NCBI GenBank assembly: GCA_947044405.1
Contig: CAMRHE010000458.1
Location: 1,302,001 to 1,366,000 of the forward strand
Reading direction: 5' to 3'
Length of the DNA: 64,000 bases
DNA from: Leptodactylus fallax
Taxonomy: Eukaryota; Chordata; Amphibia; Anura; Leptodactylidae
The stretch's first letter is position 1, and every line of letters starts with the position of its first letter. The notes under the pieces were generated by a model. The model was not told where the DNA came from. It worked only from the letters and a program-made list of their open reading frames with translations, and made no database searches. Position numbers and translations under genes: made by a program. Below are positions 38,074 to 48,545 of this stretch, piece after piece.

Positions 38074-39419
38074 GTATACCTAATTCTACAAAGAATATCC
38101 ATGTTGTTATGAATTTAAAAGCATGTATTTGAATTCTAGTCTACTCATCCATTGATATGTCCTTTCAACTTATTATGAGATTTATGCCTGTAGGCTTTGA
38201 CTGTGTTCTTATGAGTGACTGAAGACTACAATGTTGCTGTGACTTGCAGTGAAATTAATTTAATTTCTCATTTGCCTTGTCACAAGTAATTATCCTATCC
38301 TCTAGTTATTAAATATGAAGTCCCAGGATATAGCCAAATGGAAGAGCTAAAAGGGAGAAATGAATGATTCAAATGGCAAAACTGATGTCAATTGCATTTT
38401 ACAAAACAATTGGATTTTTGAAAATGACTTTTTCTCCCCTCTGGCATACATAGGATTTAAGTTAAATGGCAAAGAAGTGAAACATGTACATTAATTACAG
38501 CAAATTAATAACTGAATGACTATTCCGCTTGATACTGTACATAAGCAAACTATATTGTAGCGCAAATGACAAAGAATAGGTTACTGAGAAAAGGGAAATG
38601 AAGAAATAACAAATGGAAATAGTGTTTACAACAAACATAATCAATAAATTCAATAAAACTGTATTTATATGCATCTGGAGTACAGCAAATGTATTAGAAA
38701 GAATTATAAAACATACACCCAATAAAATTTGTATAACATAACGTACCATTATTATGTAAAATAGTTAAATCACTTTGTAAACCAAAAACGTCTGAACAAT
38801 ATTAAAAAAGCATTTAAGTTTCCAAAATACCATAAAAATTTGTCTAAAAAGCATGAACAGGACACTATCCTAAGGTCATGTATACTGTCATAACACCAAA
38901 GAAGGCTTGAGTGAACAACATGATCCACAATGTACTAAAGTACTAAAGTGCTCAAAGTCCTATCACAGAGACCACTAGAATGAGATCCACTTCTGTGTAG
39001 TGATGGAACTACCGTCATAACAGCAATAGCAGCTACTATGGTGCCTTGACTTTAGGGCAGCTGGTTGTCCCCTGCTGTTTTTTTTTTAATTGACCAATAC
39101 CTGTTGGTATCTGGTCCAACTGCTATTTACTTACTGATTCCTGCTCCTACCTATGGAAGCCTCCATTTACCCTTCAGCCTTGAGCCTCCAGGACGCACCA
39201 TGAGGCACACTCAATAGCATTGGTGATGTTCTGACATGATGTGTGACACATGTGGCACCTTGAGGGCTGAAGACTGAAGGGGAAGGCGAGGAGACTGTGA
39301 GCAGGAGAGGCGATGAATAAGTGACTAGGGGCCATTACTTGCCGGAGTAATACAGCAGGTAGCTGTCTAAACTCATTATAGGAGACACATACTGTATAGG
39401 TGTCCATGAAATGGGGCAC
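38074..39419. other. Unannotated AT-rich DNA
   Basis: No gene or element supported. A small direct repeat 'gtactaaa' occurs near 38935-38950. Confidence 0.45.
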
Positions 39420-39840
39420 TTACTGCAATGGGGCAAATAAAGGGGAAGTTGACTGTGTGGGGGGGGCAGTAAAGGGGGCATTTACTGTGTGGAGGCCAGT
39501 AAAGGAGGCAGAACAATATATGAGGGACAATAAGGAAGGTAATATATCATGTGGGGATAAGTAATGGGGGCTTTATAGTATGTGGGGGCCGGTAAAGGGG
39601 GCATTATACTGTGTGGGAGCCAATACAAGGGAGCATTATACTGTGCAGATGCCCGTAAAGAGGGCTTTATACTGTAAGAGCCCTGGTAAATGGTGTATTA
39701 TACCGTTGAGGGGACAGGAAAGGGGCATTATACTGTGTGGGGGCCAAGAAAGGGGGCTTTGTACCATGTGGGAGCCAGTAAAGGGGGTTTTATATAATGT
39801 GGATGCCAGTAAAGGGGGCTCTATGTCAAGTGGGGCCGAG
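39420..39840. repeat. Diverged minisatellite, unit about 30 bases
   Basis: At least ten degenerate copies of a unit resembling 'ggggcattatactgtgtgg' followed by 'gggccagtaaag' lie in tandem. The same unit recurs as a short run at about 58085-58170. The frame at 39580-39903 simply translates the repeat. Confidence 0.8.
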
Positions 39841-40251
39841 GGAGCTCAGTCAAAAATGAAAAATGACAAGAACCAATTAATTTCTAAACTTTGTGCTGCA
39901 TAACAAAAATTGAATATTGAATCCTTTATGGCATGATGCAACACACTTCTCTTACCAAATATTCTCAGTTGGGCATCACGAGACACCAGATACTGGAATG
40001 TATGCTTCCATGATCATATGATGCATAATGGTGTATAAGCTGTATGCAGTCTTTTTAGAGCAAATCAGCCTCAGCCCTTTACTTTCTGTAAACTCACCTT
40101 TTAACACTGCATTTACTCAGGCTATGAATTAAATTTCAGTGGGGTAACCAGTTAATTCTTGAATTTGGTGATTAATTACCTGGTCTAATATAGCACTTAG
40201 AAAATGAAAACAGATAATTCATCCGGAGTAATTTCATCACCCCAGCACACA
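39841..40251. other. Unannotated DNA
   Basis: Nothing recognised between the minisatellite and the Tc1 terminus. Confidence 0.45.
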
Positions 40252-40253
40252 TA

Positions 40254-41798
40254 CAGTTGTGCGAAAAAGTTTACATACCCCGACAGATTTTTTGGTCTTT
40301 TGTCCTTTTTTCAGAGAATATGAATGATACCACAAAAACTTTTTCTCCACTCATGGTTAATGGTTAGTTGAGGCCATTTATTGTCAAACTTCTGTGTTTT
40401 CTCTTTTTAAATCATAATGACAACCAAAAACATCAAAATGACCCTGTTCAAAAGTTCACATACCCTGGTGATTTTGGCCTGATAGCATGCCCAGAAGTTG
40501 ACACAAAGGGTTTTGAATGGCTACTAAAGGTAACATCCTCACCTGTGACCTGTTTGCTTGTAATCAGTGAGTGTGCATAAAAGCTGAGTGAGTTTCTGGG
40601 ATCCAGACAGACTGTTGCATCTTTCCTCCAGCCACTGACGTTTCTGGATTGTGAGTCATGGGGAAAGCAAAAGAATTGTCCACGGATCTACGGGAAAAGA
40701 TAGTTGAACTGTATAAAGCAGGAAAGGGATACAAAAAGATATCCAAGGAATTGATAATGCCAGTCAGCAGTGTTCAAACTGTGATTAGCAAATGGAAACT
40801 CAGGGGCTCTGTAAAAACCAGGTCAGGTAGAACAACCAAAATTTTGGCCACAACTGCCCGGAAAATTGTTTGGGATGCAAAGGAAAACCCACACATAACA
40901 TCAGCTGAAATACAGGACTCTCTGAAAACTATCGGTGTGGCTGTTTCAAGATGCACAATAAGGAGGCACTTGAAGAAAAATGGGCTGCATGGTCGAGTTG
41001 CCAGAAGAAAGACATTATTGCGCAAATGCCACAAAGAATCTTGCCTTCAATATGCCAAACAGCACAGAGACAAGCCTCAAAACTTCTGGAACAAGGTAAT
41101 TTGGAGTGATGAGACAAAAATCGGACTTTTTGGCCACAACCATGAACAATACGTTTGGAGAGGTGTCAACAAAGGCCTATGATGAAACAAACACCATTCC
41201 TACTGTAAAGCATGGAGGTGGATCACTGATGATGTGGGGATGTGTGAGCTTCAAAGGCACAGGAAACTTGGTCAAAGTTGAAGGAAAGATGAATGCAACA
41301 CGTTATCAGCAAATACTGGAGGCAAATTTGCACTCATCAGCCAGGAAGCTGCGCATTGTATGTACTTGAATGTTCCAACATGACAACGATCCAAAACACA
41401 AGGCCAAGTCGACCTGTCATTGGCTACAGCAGAAGAAAGTGAAGGTTCTGGAGTGGCCACCTCAGTCTCCTGACCTCAATATCATTGAGCCACTCTGGGG
41501 AGATCTCAAGCGCGCAGTACATGCAAGACAGCCCAGGAATTTACAGGAACTGGAGAATTTTTGCCAAGAAGAATGGGCAGTTTTACCATCTAAGAAAATA
41601 AAGAGCCTCATCCGCAATGACTTCAAGCTGTCATTGATGTTAGAGGGGGCAATACACGGTATTAAGAACTGGGGTATGTGAACTTTTGAACAGGGTCATT
41701 TTGATATTTGCGGTTGTCATTATGATTTAAAAAGAGAAAACACAGAAGTTTGACAATAAATGGCTTCAACCAACCACTAACCATGAGTGGAGAAAAAG
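40254..41798 (+). mobile_element. Tc1-like transposon, family F, right terminus lost
   Basis: The TA at 40252-40253 precedes CAGTTGTGCGAAAAAGTTTA. The inner repeats 'aaaagttcacataccc' and 'ggtatgtgaacttttga' flank the coding region. The right side retraces the left leader ('cagaagtttgacaataaatgg', 'gtggagaaaaag') but stops at 41798, about 100 bases before the expected outer terminus. Without the right outer repeat this copy could not be mobilised. The left 300 bases match the fragment at 1409-1707. Confidence 0.9.
40658..41681 (+). pseudogene. Tc1-like transposase, family F, one frameshift and one stop
   Basis: The ATG at 40658 gives MGKAKELSTDLREKIVELYK, followed by the helix-turn-helix region (ISKELIMPVSSVQTVISKW), an RSGR AT-hook-like motif (KTRSGRTTK), and VIWSDETK (first D). 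A one-base frameshift near 41175 moves to the frame with [19 protein letters not shown] at 41367-41369 precedes [15 protein letters not shown] (second D), then SPDLNIIEPLW (E). The C-terminus runs to the stop at 41679-41681. All three catalytic residues are present, but the product is interrupted. Confidence 0.9.
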
Positions 41799-41883
41799 GA
41801 CGGCTTATATCGATAGTATTCTGAATTATACCCAATTGTGAACCTAGCCTCTTTGCTGCCTGAGGTGGACTATAGAAAGATGA

Positions 41884-41895
41884 CCCCCCCCCCCC
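41884..41895. repeat. C tract followed by A tract
   Basis: Twelve C residues followed by a run of A residues, so a likely variable homopolymer. Confidence 0.75.
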
Positions 41896-42066
41896 AAAAA
41901 AAAAAAGAAAAATTTAATTTACATGGTACTAGCTTCACACGCTGTTATTGACGCACAATATACACAAAGTTATAAAACAGTTTTTAAGAATTCTTCTTCC
42001 TGTATTACTTCAGTATCAGATCAACAACACGGCATTAACAATGAAAGTAACTTCACACATCTTCTG

Positions 42067-42204
42067 CTTGGTGGATGGACGAGCCCACATTGCCCCCATT
42101 CTCTATAATAGGAGCGCTGCAGATAGCTGAGTACTGTACTTCGGCTATCTTTGGCACTCCGATTGAAGTGAATGAGAGCCACGCGGGTTCGTCCATCCAC
42201 CAAG
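42067..42204. repeat. Short inverted repeat (hairpin)
   Basis: 'cttggtggatggacgagccc' at 42067 is mirrored by 'gggttcgtccatccaccaag' ending at 42204, about 20-base arms around a 98-base loop that itself has partial pairing. It may be a small MITE. It has no coding capacity. Confidence 0.65.
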
Positions 42205-42326
42205 TGACATGCCTATATTCAGCCGCAGCCAGGCTGAATTCCCACCCAGTGGGGGAAAAAAACCATTTTCAGGCTCAGTGGGGGTCTCAGGAGACAAACC
42301 CCCATCAATCAGGTATTTATCCTCTA

Positions 42327-42670
42327 TCATTTAGGTGAATACAGGGCAGTAACATTTTGTGACTTACAGGTGACGTCTCTGACTAATCCTTCACATTTCC
42401 CTTCTCTTCCCTCTGGACTGCCATGGCCACTTCTTCCAGCTGTGACTTGTCTCTGTAAAGTTTGCAACACAAACATCTTTGGCTCCTCACTTTTCCAGAC
42501 ATCCAACCCACATTGTCCTCTCCTGCACACCCATCCTGCTGCTACCCCCAATTCTAAAATATATAATATAACACCCCATAATGAATAATACTCCCAAGTG
42601 CATATTTATATTAATAATGTCCGTGTGTACCCTGTATAAATAGTGTCCCTTATTAATAATGCCCCAGGTG
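42327..42670 (-). repeat. Exon-like dispersed repeat, copy 1
   Basis: On the minus strand it carries the frame KMFVLQTLQRQ...LVRDVTCKSQNVTALYSPK. Copy 2 at 54610-54945 on the plus strand keeps the same frame (KMSVLQTLQRLEEVV...LVRDVTSKSLNVTALYSPK). The flanks are also shared ('gcattattaataagtg', 'ttataattgggggtagcagc'). A donor-like 'CCTGTAAGT' follows RDVT. I do not recognise the protein. Either a transposon has captured an exon or the frame similarity is incidental to the repeat. Confidence 0.6.
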
Positions 42671-42934
42671 TTAACTAATTAAAAGGTTTTCCAGGAAGCT
42701 GCGCAGTAGAGGTGTATTATCAGCAGCAGTGAGCAGAGTAGCACTTGGAGAAGAGGGCGCGCCTGCAGAATCAATAAAGAAAGAGGAGCTGTCTCGCAGG
42801 AAGAAGGAAGAGAAGTAAGTATGATGGAGTGGATGGGGGGGGAGCAGTAGTGACGATCCGATGCCATAAATGGGGAAACGGATCATCACCGGATAATCAA
42901 AACATTTATATTTACCCATATGGGTAAATATACA

Positions 42935-44211
42935 TGTGAAGGATCTCGTCCTACCAAAACCCGCATTCAGTACACCTGAGATCGCTTCAATTACCTCACA
43001 CCCACCTCCAGTGAGTGTTCTGGGCCCATAGGATAATACGAAAGACAAGCCTTCTAAATTTTATATATGTATTAACCCTTAAAAGGATCGGTACTAGACA
43101 CTTAACACATACAGAGAATGCATGTAGCGGTTAGCAAGCAAATACAAGTGGAAAGCAACATGACACGGTACACAAAATAAAAATGGGAATAAACAGAAGA
43201 AAAAGAAATATTACCATCACAAGCCTGTGATTGGTTCTCAGCTCAGGGTGCGTACTTAAAGCAGTCCAAAAGCATGCGTCCGGGCATGCTATTCCAGTGG
43301 CATTCCTTGGCTCTCAGCAGTGCTATCCAGGTGGCTTTCAGTAGAAGAAAACCATGTGGAAAATTACCAGAACAAGTAGATAGTCCGTTTCTCTGATGTC
43401 CATGTGGTAGGCTTCAGGGTTCTTCCTTAAGCAAGTTGCAGAGCATGTGTCTCCTACATGCTGTTACATCTCTTCCAGGATAACAAAGAGTCTCAGGCCT
43501 CAATCCTAGGCTGCATTTTTAGGCCACATGGTTGGAGTCTGCACCATAACCTCCCCTCCCATCTCATCCAGGAACAACAAATACAAAAGACAAAAGACAC
43601 CCCTGTTCCTGGTCTGAGAACTTTTAACTAAAAAGGTCTCCTGCCTAAGTGATGTCACCAGGAGGAGGAGCCCCCTCCTTTCCAAATTCCTCAGAAGGGT
43701 CGGGCTGGAGGTATGATAGGGTTCGTGGTGAGACCCCCATTGTGTAGACCCCAAGGATGACACCCCAATCCCCTTTGGGTAAGGAGATCAGTGTCTGGAC
43801 CTTTTCCGGGCTTTGAACCGTGACTAGTTTGACTTTAAAACGTGCCCCTTGAACCGACGCATCTGAGGAATTTATCTGGGCACCTGTAAGAGGTTTCCCA
43901 GGGCAGATATTGCGATAAAACCATAATCCTTTTAATGTGTAGCTGGCTCCAACTTGTCTGTGGACGGTGTGCAGAGAGCTCTCCCAGCACATCTTTTCTG
44001 CAGGACCCGCTGCCGGGTTAATGAGTGTAGTACTGTTATGTAAACAAAGGCCTGTATTAGTGACTCTCTGGGGATCAAAGGGTTGTTGAGAACAGAGTCC
44101 CCGGACCACATTCCTCAAGCCTATGATCAAATGGCTGATAACAGACAGGAACCACACAATATGAGCGAGTAATAGTTCAAGAAATACATATCTGGGGCTC
44201 TTATCATCACA
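42935..44211. mobile_element. Likely solo LTR (1277 bases) with 5-bp target duplication
   Basis: ATACA occurs immediately left (42930-42934) and right (44212-44216). The insert begins TGTGA and ends TCACA, that is TG...CA with a 5-base terminal mirror, the standard signature of retroviral or Ty3/gypsy-type LTR integration. Comparison with the uninterrupted foldback copy at 11.5 kb confirms the boundaries. On the minus strand a TATA-like ATATATAAAA lies near 43060, and on the plus strand two AATAAA hexamers lie near 43170-43192, so the orientation is undecided. There is no internal gag-pol, hence a solo LTR or a very short LTR element. Confidence 0.6.
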
Positions 44212-44217
44212 ATACAT
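43645..44217 (-). other. 190-codon open frame inside the LTR-like insertion, function unknown
   Basis: The frame starts MYCDDKSPRYVF, just outside the LTR-like boundary, and has a hydrophobic segment (FLELLLAHIVWFLSVIS) at residues 12-28, a few cysteines and a proline-rich end. It overlaps another minus frame at 43506-43763. I recognise no retroviral or cellular domain. Its length stands out in this AT-rich window, but the LTR is GC-richer than its surroundings, which lengthens chance frames. I would treat it as unproven; an LTR-encoded accessory-type frame is the interesting alternative. Confidence 0.3.
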
Positions 44218-44294
44218 TTTTGAGTAATTATTTTATTTAGGCGGGTGTTTAGATTAGTGTAGGGATTTGCAGTTACCCCAGACAACCCCTTTAA

Positions 44295-44984
44295 GAGAAT
44301 ATGGGTCATGCAGCAAGACAATGACCCTAGACTCACAAATCTTTCTACCAAAGAAAGGTTAAAAAGGAATAAAGTTAAAGTTTTGGAAAGGCCAATTCAT
44401 ACTCCTGACCTTAAAAAGGTTGATGATGGTCCTTGAATTTTTAAGTAAATTGGAGATGAGCTGTATTATTGGCGCCTTGCCACTATAACAGTGTTTGCAG
44501 CACCATGAACTGTAATAACATACAAGCTTTTCTGTGAAAGGTCTGGCTTTCAGTCTCCCCACTGATCAGATATTTATGCTCTTTTGCACAAATAGATCAT
44601 AAAACAAGTTATTATGGATAACCCCTTTAATCCAATAGAAATTTTGTGGAAGGACTTGAACTGAGCAGTTCATGGCAGGAAACGCAACAAAATAATAGAG
44701 TTGAAGCTGTTTTGTACAGAGAAATAGGCTAAAATTTACCCCAAAACAATGTTCAGCACTAATAAAAAAGGAAACAATTAGATGCAGTTAATGCTACACA
44801 AGGGGGGTCCCACCAGATATTGAACGCAAAGGTTCACATACTTTAGCTACTGACAGATATGTGATATTGGATCATTTTCTTTTAAAAATAAATAACTAAG
44901 TCTAATATTTTTGATTCAACTGTTTGATTTGGTTCTTCTTGTCTACTTTTAGGACTTTGATGGGTTCACAAACTTTCAAGACCA
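44295..44984 (+). mobile_element. Tc1-like remnant, family G, 3' part
   Basis: The translation begins in WVMQQDNDPRLTNLSTKERL (second catalytic D region), continues KNKVKVLE and TPDL, is interrupted by a 212-base MITE, and resumes NPIEILWKDLN. The 3' untranslated part ends with a terminus reading 'gggttcacaaactttcaag'. A second remnant of the same family is at about 56085-56660 on the minus strand. The N-terminal half and the left terminus are missing, and stops follow in the C-terminal part. Confidence 0.78.
44415..44626. mobile_element. TTAA MITE inserted in the family G transposase
   Basis: The host reads 'cctgacc TTAA' on the left (44411-44414) and 'TTAA tccaatagaaat' on the right (44627-44630). 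With one TTAA removed, the Tc1 motif SPDL-NPIE becomes continuous in translation, as judged from related copies. The 212-base insert ends 'ggataacccctTTAA', in the style of the other TTAA elements in this window. This is a clean example of TTAA target duplication. Confidence 0.8.
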
Positions 44985-46146
44985 TAGAGTGAGCTGAAAA
45001 ATGTTCTTTTCCTCTTCTAAAATAACAATACTTAAAACATACTTAAAATCACAGATGGGTACTTGTTAGCCCTGTAACATGCTGCAATTATTGCTATTTT
45101 AAGACTTAATAAATCAATCGTGAAATAACTTACACGTAAAGAGAAATAGTCTATTTTACAAATCACTGCACCTAGTTCATTGCTTATTAATGTCAGTTTA
45201 TAGAATAGATTATACGTTTTTTTTCAGGGTTTCTACAATATGTAGATGTGCGACACCTGATATTGTAGCTTTAGTGTCAACTTAACTTGCTTCACTTGTT
45301 GCAAAGTTCTAAATGTTTTAAGCACACTTTAGAGATGGTACAGCTTTTTTTAGCCCTATGTAATTACTACTATTATTACAATAGCCTTTACGAAATTAGA
45401 GTCGTTAATGCTTTCTTTAGCTCTATGCAGTGACTACTATTATTACAATAGTCAAACTAGATGACAGTTAAGCTTTATTTATTTAAAATATCTTTTCACT
45501 CAAAATACTAATGTTTTTAAGACTATTATATTCGCTAAATCGATATATGCATAAAATATTTATTTAATTTTTTCTACTGGGATTTCAGTTTTATGCCATA
45601 AAACAAAATGGGAGGAATTTATTAGTTTTAGATAGGTGATAATGTTGTGCATCTTTGGCACATGACCCTTTTTTGCACAAAAGATACTCCATATTCCCCG
45701 TTCTGCACCTCGCTCAACACCTTCTTCCTCAGCCCAACATATTCATTGTAACTCACTTAATTTTTTCTGGTGTGAACTTTATAGATTCCTTTACAGTTCC
45801 TGATGTGAATCTGACTCAATAATTCAGGCATGCCTTGCGCAAGTCAGGGATTTTATTAAGACTGGCTTAGGAAATGCCAGCCTTAATAAATTCCCCTAAT
45901 TATTTATAGTGATATTTAATGATAATGGTTAACATGTGCAGAGGAAGAAAATTATTGGAAAGAATGTGCTCTGTGATGGAACCACTTATTTCAGTGTAAA
46001 TAGGTTGATCCTCAGTTTTTCCTCACAACATTAGGATACTTAACAAAACCAAATAGGGTCAGGATGATGAGTGTATGATGGAATTAACCTTAGGCGAGGG
46101 TCACACTCAACTGGGATAGCTGGCCATCTGGAGGACTGGAGCCATT

Positions 46147-46148
<2 letters not shown>
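44985..46148. other. Unannotated AT-rich DNA
   Basis: It includes a local duplication ('actactattattacaatag' at about 45366 and 45430) and a small palindrome near 45862-45893. No gene supported. Confidence 0.45.

Positions 46149-46196
<48 letters not shown>
46149..46196. repeat. (TA)n microsatellite
   Basis: About 24 TA units. Confidence 0.95.
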
Positions 46197-46200
<4 letters not shown>

Positions 46201-46284
46201 TGGACCTATAAGTTCCTAAAAAGCTCAGGATTTGTGCTCCTCAAAACCAAACCACGGAAATGACAGAGGATAGGAATAGTTCAG

Positions 46285-46360
46285 GCTTTATTTAGATAAC
46301 GCGTTTCGGGGTTTACAACGTTCAGGAGAACGCACCCCTTCGTCAGATCTACATAGATAA
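46285..46360 (-). ncRNA. Hammerhead ribozyme-like motif
   Basis: On the minus strand, CUGACGA (46340-46346) is followed by a GC-rich stem II with GGGGU and ACCCC arms and a CGUU/AACG top, then GAAAC, GCGUU. Stem I is UAGAU before CUGACGA, paired with AUCUA after the expected cleavage point (46293-46297). Stem III is the minimal palindromic ACGCGU. This fits the type I hammerheads with tiny stem III known from Penelope-like elements. An unpaired A next to the core (10.1 position) may lower activity. The surrounding sequence to about 46830 may be the rest of a PLE pLTR, but no PLE protein is adjacent. Confidence 0.65.
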
Positions 46361-47183
46361 TAATAGAAAAATAATACAAAAAAAAAACATATATTTAATT
46401 TAAAAGAAGTGAAATTACAGTAAAATTCATTGCAAGAAAAGGTAATAGACAACCTTAATATTACTGTGCCTATAGTTTGTTATAATCATCAGAAATCATG
46501 CTATTTTCTTACAAACCAGACAAAATAGTTTCAATAAAAAACTCATTAGCTTTATATGTTACAAATGTGACAAATGTTAGAGTGGATCAACTTTAAGACA
46601 GTACTTGATATTGTATTACACATTATCTTTTTATGTATATCATTATGTTTGTCTAGATATTTCTTCTCATATTACAAAAAAGGACTTAAACATTGACTTG
46701 TGAGTATAAGGGAGAGCTATTTGTATTTCTCTTCCATATATAAATATGGCTTCAGTAGTTAAAACAATATAAAACAATATAAAAAATATGGTCAAGACAA
46801 GGAGCTTACCTCGGTAGCGCTGTGTGTATAGCATACTAGTGGTGAACGCGGGGAGTGGGAGGTCTTATAAAGGTACAGTATGCCATCGCTCTTGGAGTTT
46901 CATTATTCCACTGTGGTAGAATGTTCCATCCTTCTCCTCCAAAAAGTCCTTTACGGAGTCCGTCCATGACGGCTTCATCAGAAGGAAAATGACTTCCACC
47001 AAGGTGCCTTTTCATCTGTGGCAGAGGCGTAGCTAGCGGAGGGGGGCAGAGGGGGCGGCTGCCCTGGGCCCAGTGACGTTTTGGGGCCCAACCTGGGGCC
47101 GCCATTAATACATCCTTTATTTCTAACTAAATCACAGAGGGTGCATATCCATTCCCCTACAGGCATATGTCACAGAATTGGAG
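46361..47183. other. Unannotated DNA, possibly PLE-derived; dispersed repeat at right
   Basis: No coding match. At about 47022-47100 a GC-rich stretch starting 'gaggcgtagctagcgg' has relatives at 55065-55085 and 56690, so it is part of a dispersed repeat. Confidence 0.4.
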
Positions 47184-48545
47184 TGGAATTCAAAAAAATA
47201 ATATAATAAAACTTAACATTTATTATAATCTAATAAAAGTTATATAAATAACCTCCCCTCTTGTATTCATAATACCCCGTAATAACCCTTATATAAATGA
47301 CCCCCCCATCGTCATAATGATAATGCCCCCTAATGAATCCTCCCTTTATAGTTATAATTCCCCCTCCTATCCACCCCTTATACTATTAATATACACACAA
47401 CTGCACTAAAAAAAAGAAAAAAAAAGTCATACTCTCCTGCGATGCTGATGAATGGAGCCACCGCTTCCTCCCAGTCCACACACAGGACGTCTGTGTCTGA
47501 GCGCGGGCGGCGCGATGTTGCACCGCCTGTGTGAGAAGCAGACATCGTCTGTGGTCTCGGGAACTTGTAAACCGCAAGCCCCATGTGGCTTGCGGTTTAC
47601 AATACTGTGAAGTTGCAGGATACGTTTTAACTAGATCGGTGTCTGCAAACTCATAAATAGAACAAATCTGATTCCAGCCCAATACTTGCATCCCATATAG
47701 ATTACCCAAAGCTATAATTAACACATCAGCTGAATGTCTGGTGTCAGAGCAGTATGTGCAACTCCAAGATCACCTAGTCTGATATACACACAGCAGTGCT
47801 GAGAGTCATTTATCCCAGCACCACTTAATAAGCTAATGCCTGGTGTAAGAGCAGTAATGCAGCTCCAAAATCACCTCTAATAAAAGTGGACAAGCCACTG
47901 TTTATGTGAGTGTCTAAAAAATATATCGTATTGTGATGACGATCACTGGAAACTCATAAACTGAACAAATCTAATTCCAGCCCACTACTCGCATCCCATA
48001 TAGATTACCCAAAGCTATAATTAATACATCAGCTGAATATCTGGTGGCAGAGCAGTATGTGCAGCTCCAAGATCACCTAGGCTGGTATACAAACAGCAGT
48101 GCTGAGAGTCATTTATCCCAGCACCACTTAATAAGCAAAAGCCTTGTGTAAGAGCAATAGTGCAGCTCCAAAATCACCTAAGCTGCTATACAAACAAAGT
48201 GTTAAGAGTAATAAATCACAGCACCAACTTGCAAGCTCTAAACAGCTAAGCAAACAAACAGCGCTGAGAACAATGGATCCCAGTGCCGATTTAAAATCTC
48301 AACGCGTTTCTCTCATTAGAATATTTAAATGAGTTCATCAGGAGCACATAGAAGTGATTATATATACCACATAGCAGGACCTATAATCTCCAAATGCTAC
48401 CCCTGCCTCTAGAACCTGGCAGTGATAAAGCTAGATCCCAGCGTTAGAGTCCATCCCCCTATGCCTAACTCCCCTCTGATTCTCAGGCAATTAGGTACAA
48501 TCACAACATTCAGAAAGCAGTAAAAACTGCAGTTCCCGGGTCTGA
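47184..48545 (-). repeat. Left inverted flank (pLTR-like) of the PLE
   Basis: It is the reverse complement of 52370-53800 apart from one deletion at about 47648 and the displaced AT block at 47184-47235. It contains two related units (about 47650-47880 and 47900-48180) that correspond to the 302-base tandem duplication in the right flank. The last 75 bases also encode the first open codons of the PLE frame. Confidence 0.88.
48290..48352 (-). ncRNA. Hammerhead ribozyme motif in the left flank
   Basis: Minus strand: CUGAUGA (48335-48341), stem II CUCAU/AUGAG (48329-48333 and 48312-48316) with an A/U-rich loop, then GAAAC (minus strand, from 48310), GCGUU. A minimal stem III (A-U, C-G) closes on GC. 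Expected cleavage is 3' of the UU, before GAG, which pairs with the CUC preceding the core. Matching core residues with compensating stems support a true ribozyme fold; the first stem II position is A.A rather than a pair. Confidence 0.75.

Larger units (their letters stand above)
42678..44294 (-). mobile_element. Half foldback element (related to 11451-12236), split by an LTR-like insertion
   Basis: From 'gcgcagtagaggtg' to 'atcaccggataatca' it is the reverse complement of the left arm of the 11.45 kb foldback element. After the 1277-base insertion it resumes at 44217 with 'tttttgagtaattattttat' and ends 'cagacaacccctttaa', matching the reverse complement of that element's left end. Only one arm is present, with TTAA at 44291-44294 as the right boundary. 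It serves as the pre-insertion reference that defines the inserted element. Confidence 0.65.

Noticed and set aside
39420..39840. Repeat array as a CRISPR-like structure
   Set aside because: Units are degenerate and contiguous with no unique spacers, and the sequence is from a vertebrate-type genome.
42671..43048. 125-codon minus-strand frame as a gene
   Set aside because: It runs across the junction between the half foldback element and the LTR-like insertion, so it cannot be an ancestral coding unit.
43645..44217. 190-codon frame as an envelope gene of an endogenous retrovirus
   Set aside because: No cleavage site, fusion or transmembrane arrangement typical of an envelope is recognisable, and the frame lies within an LTR-like insert. 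Kept only as an open frame of unknown function.
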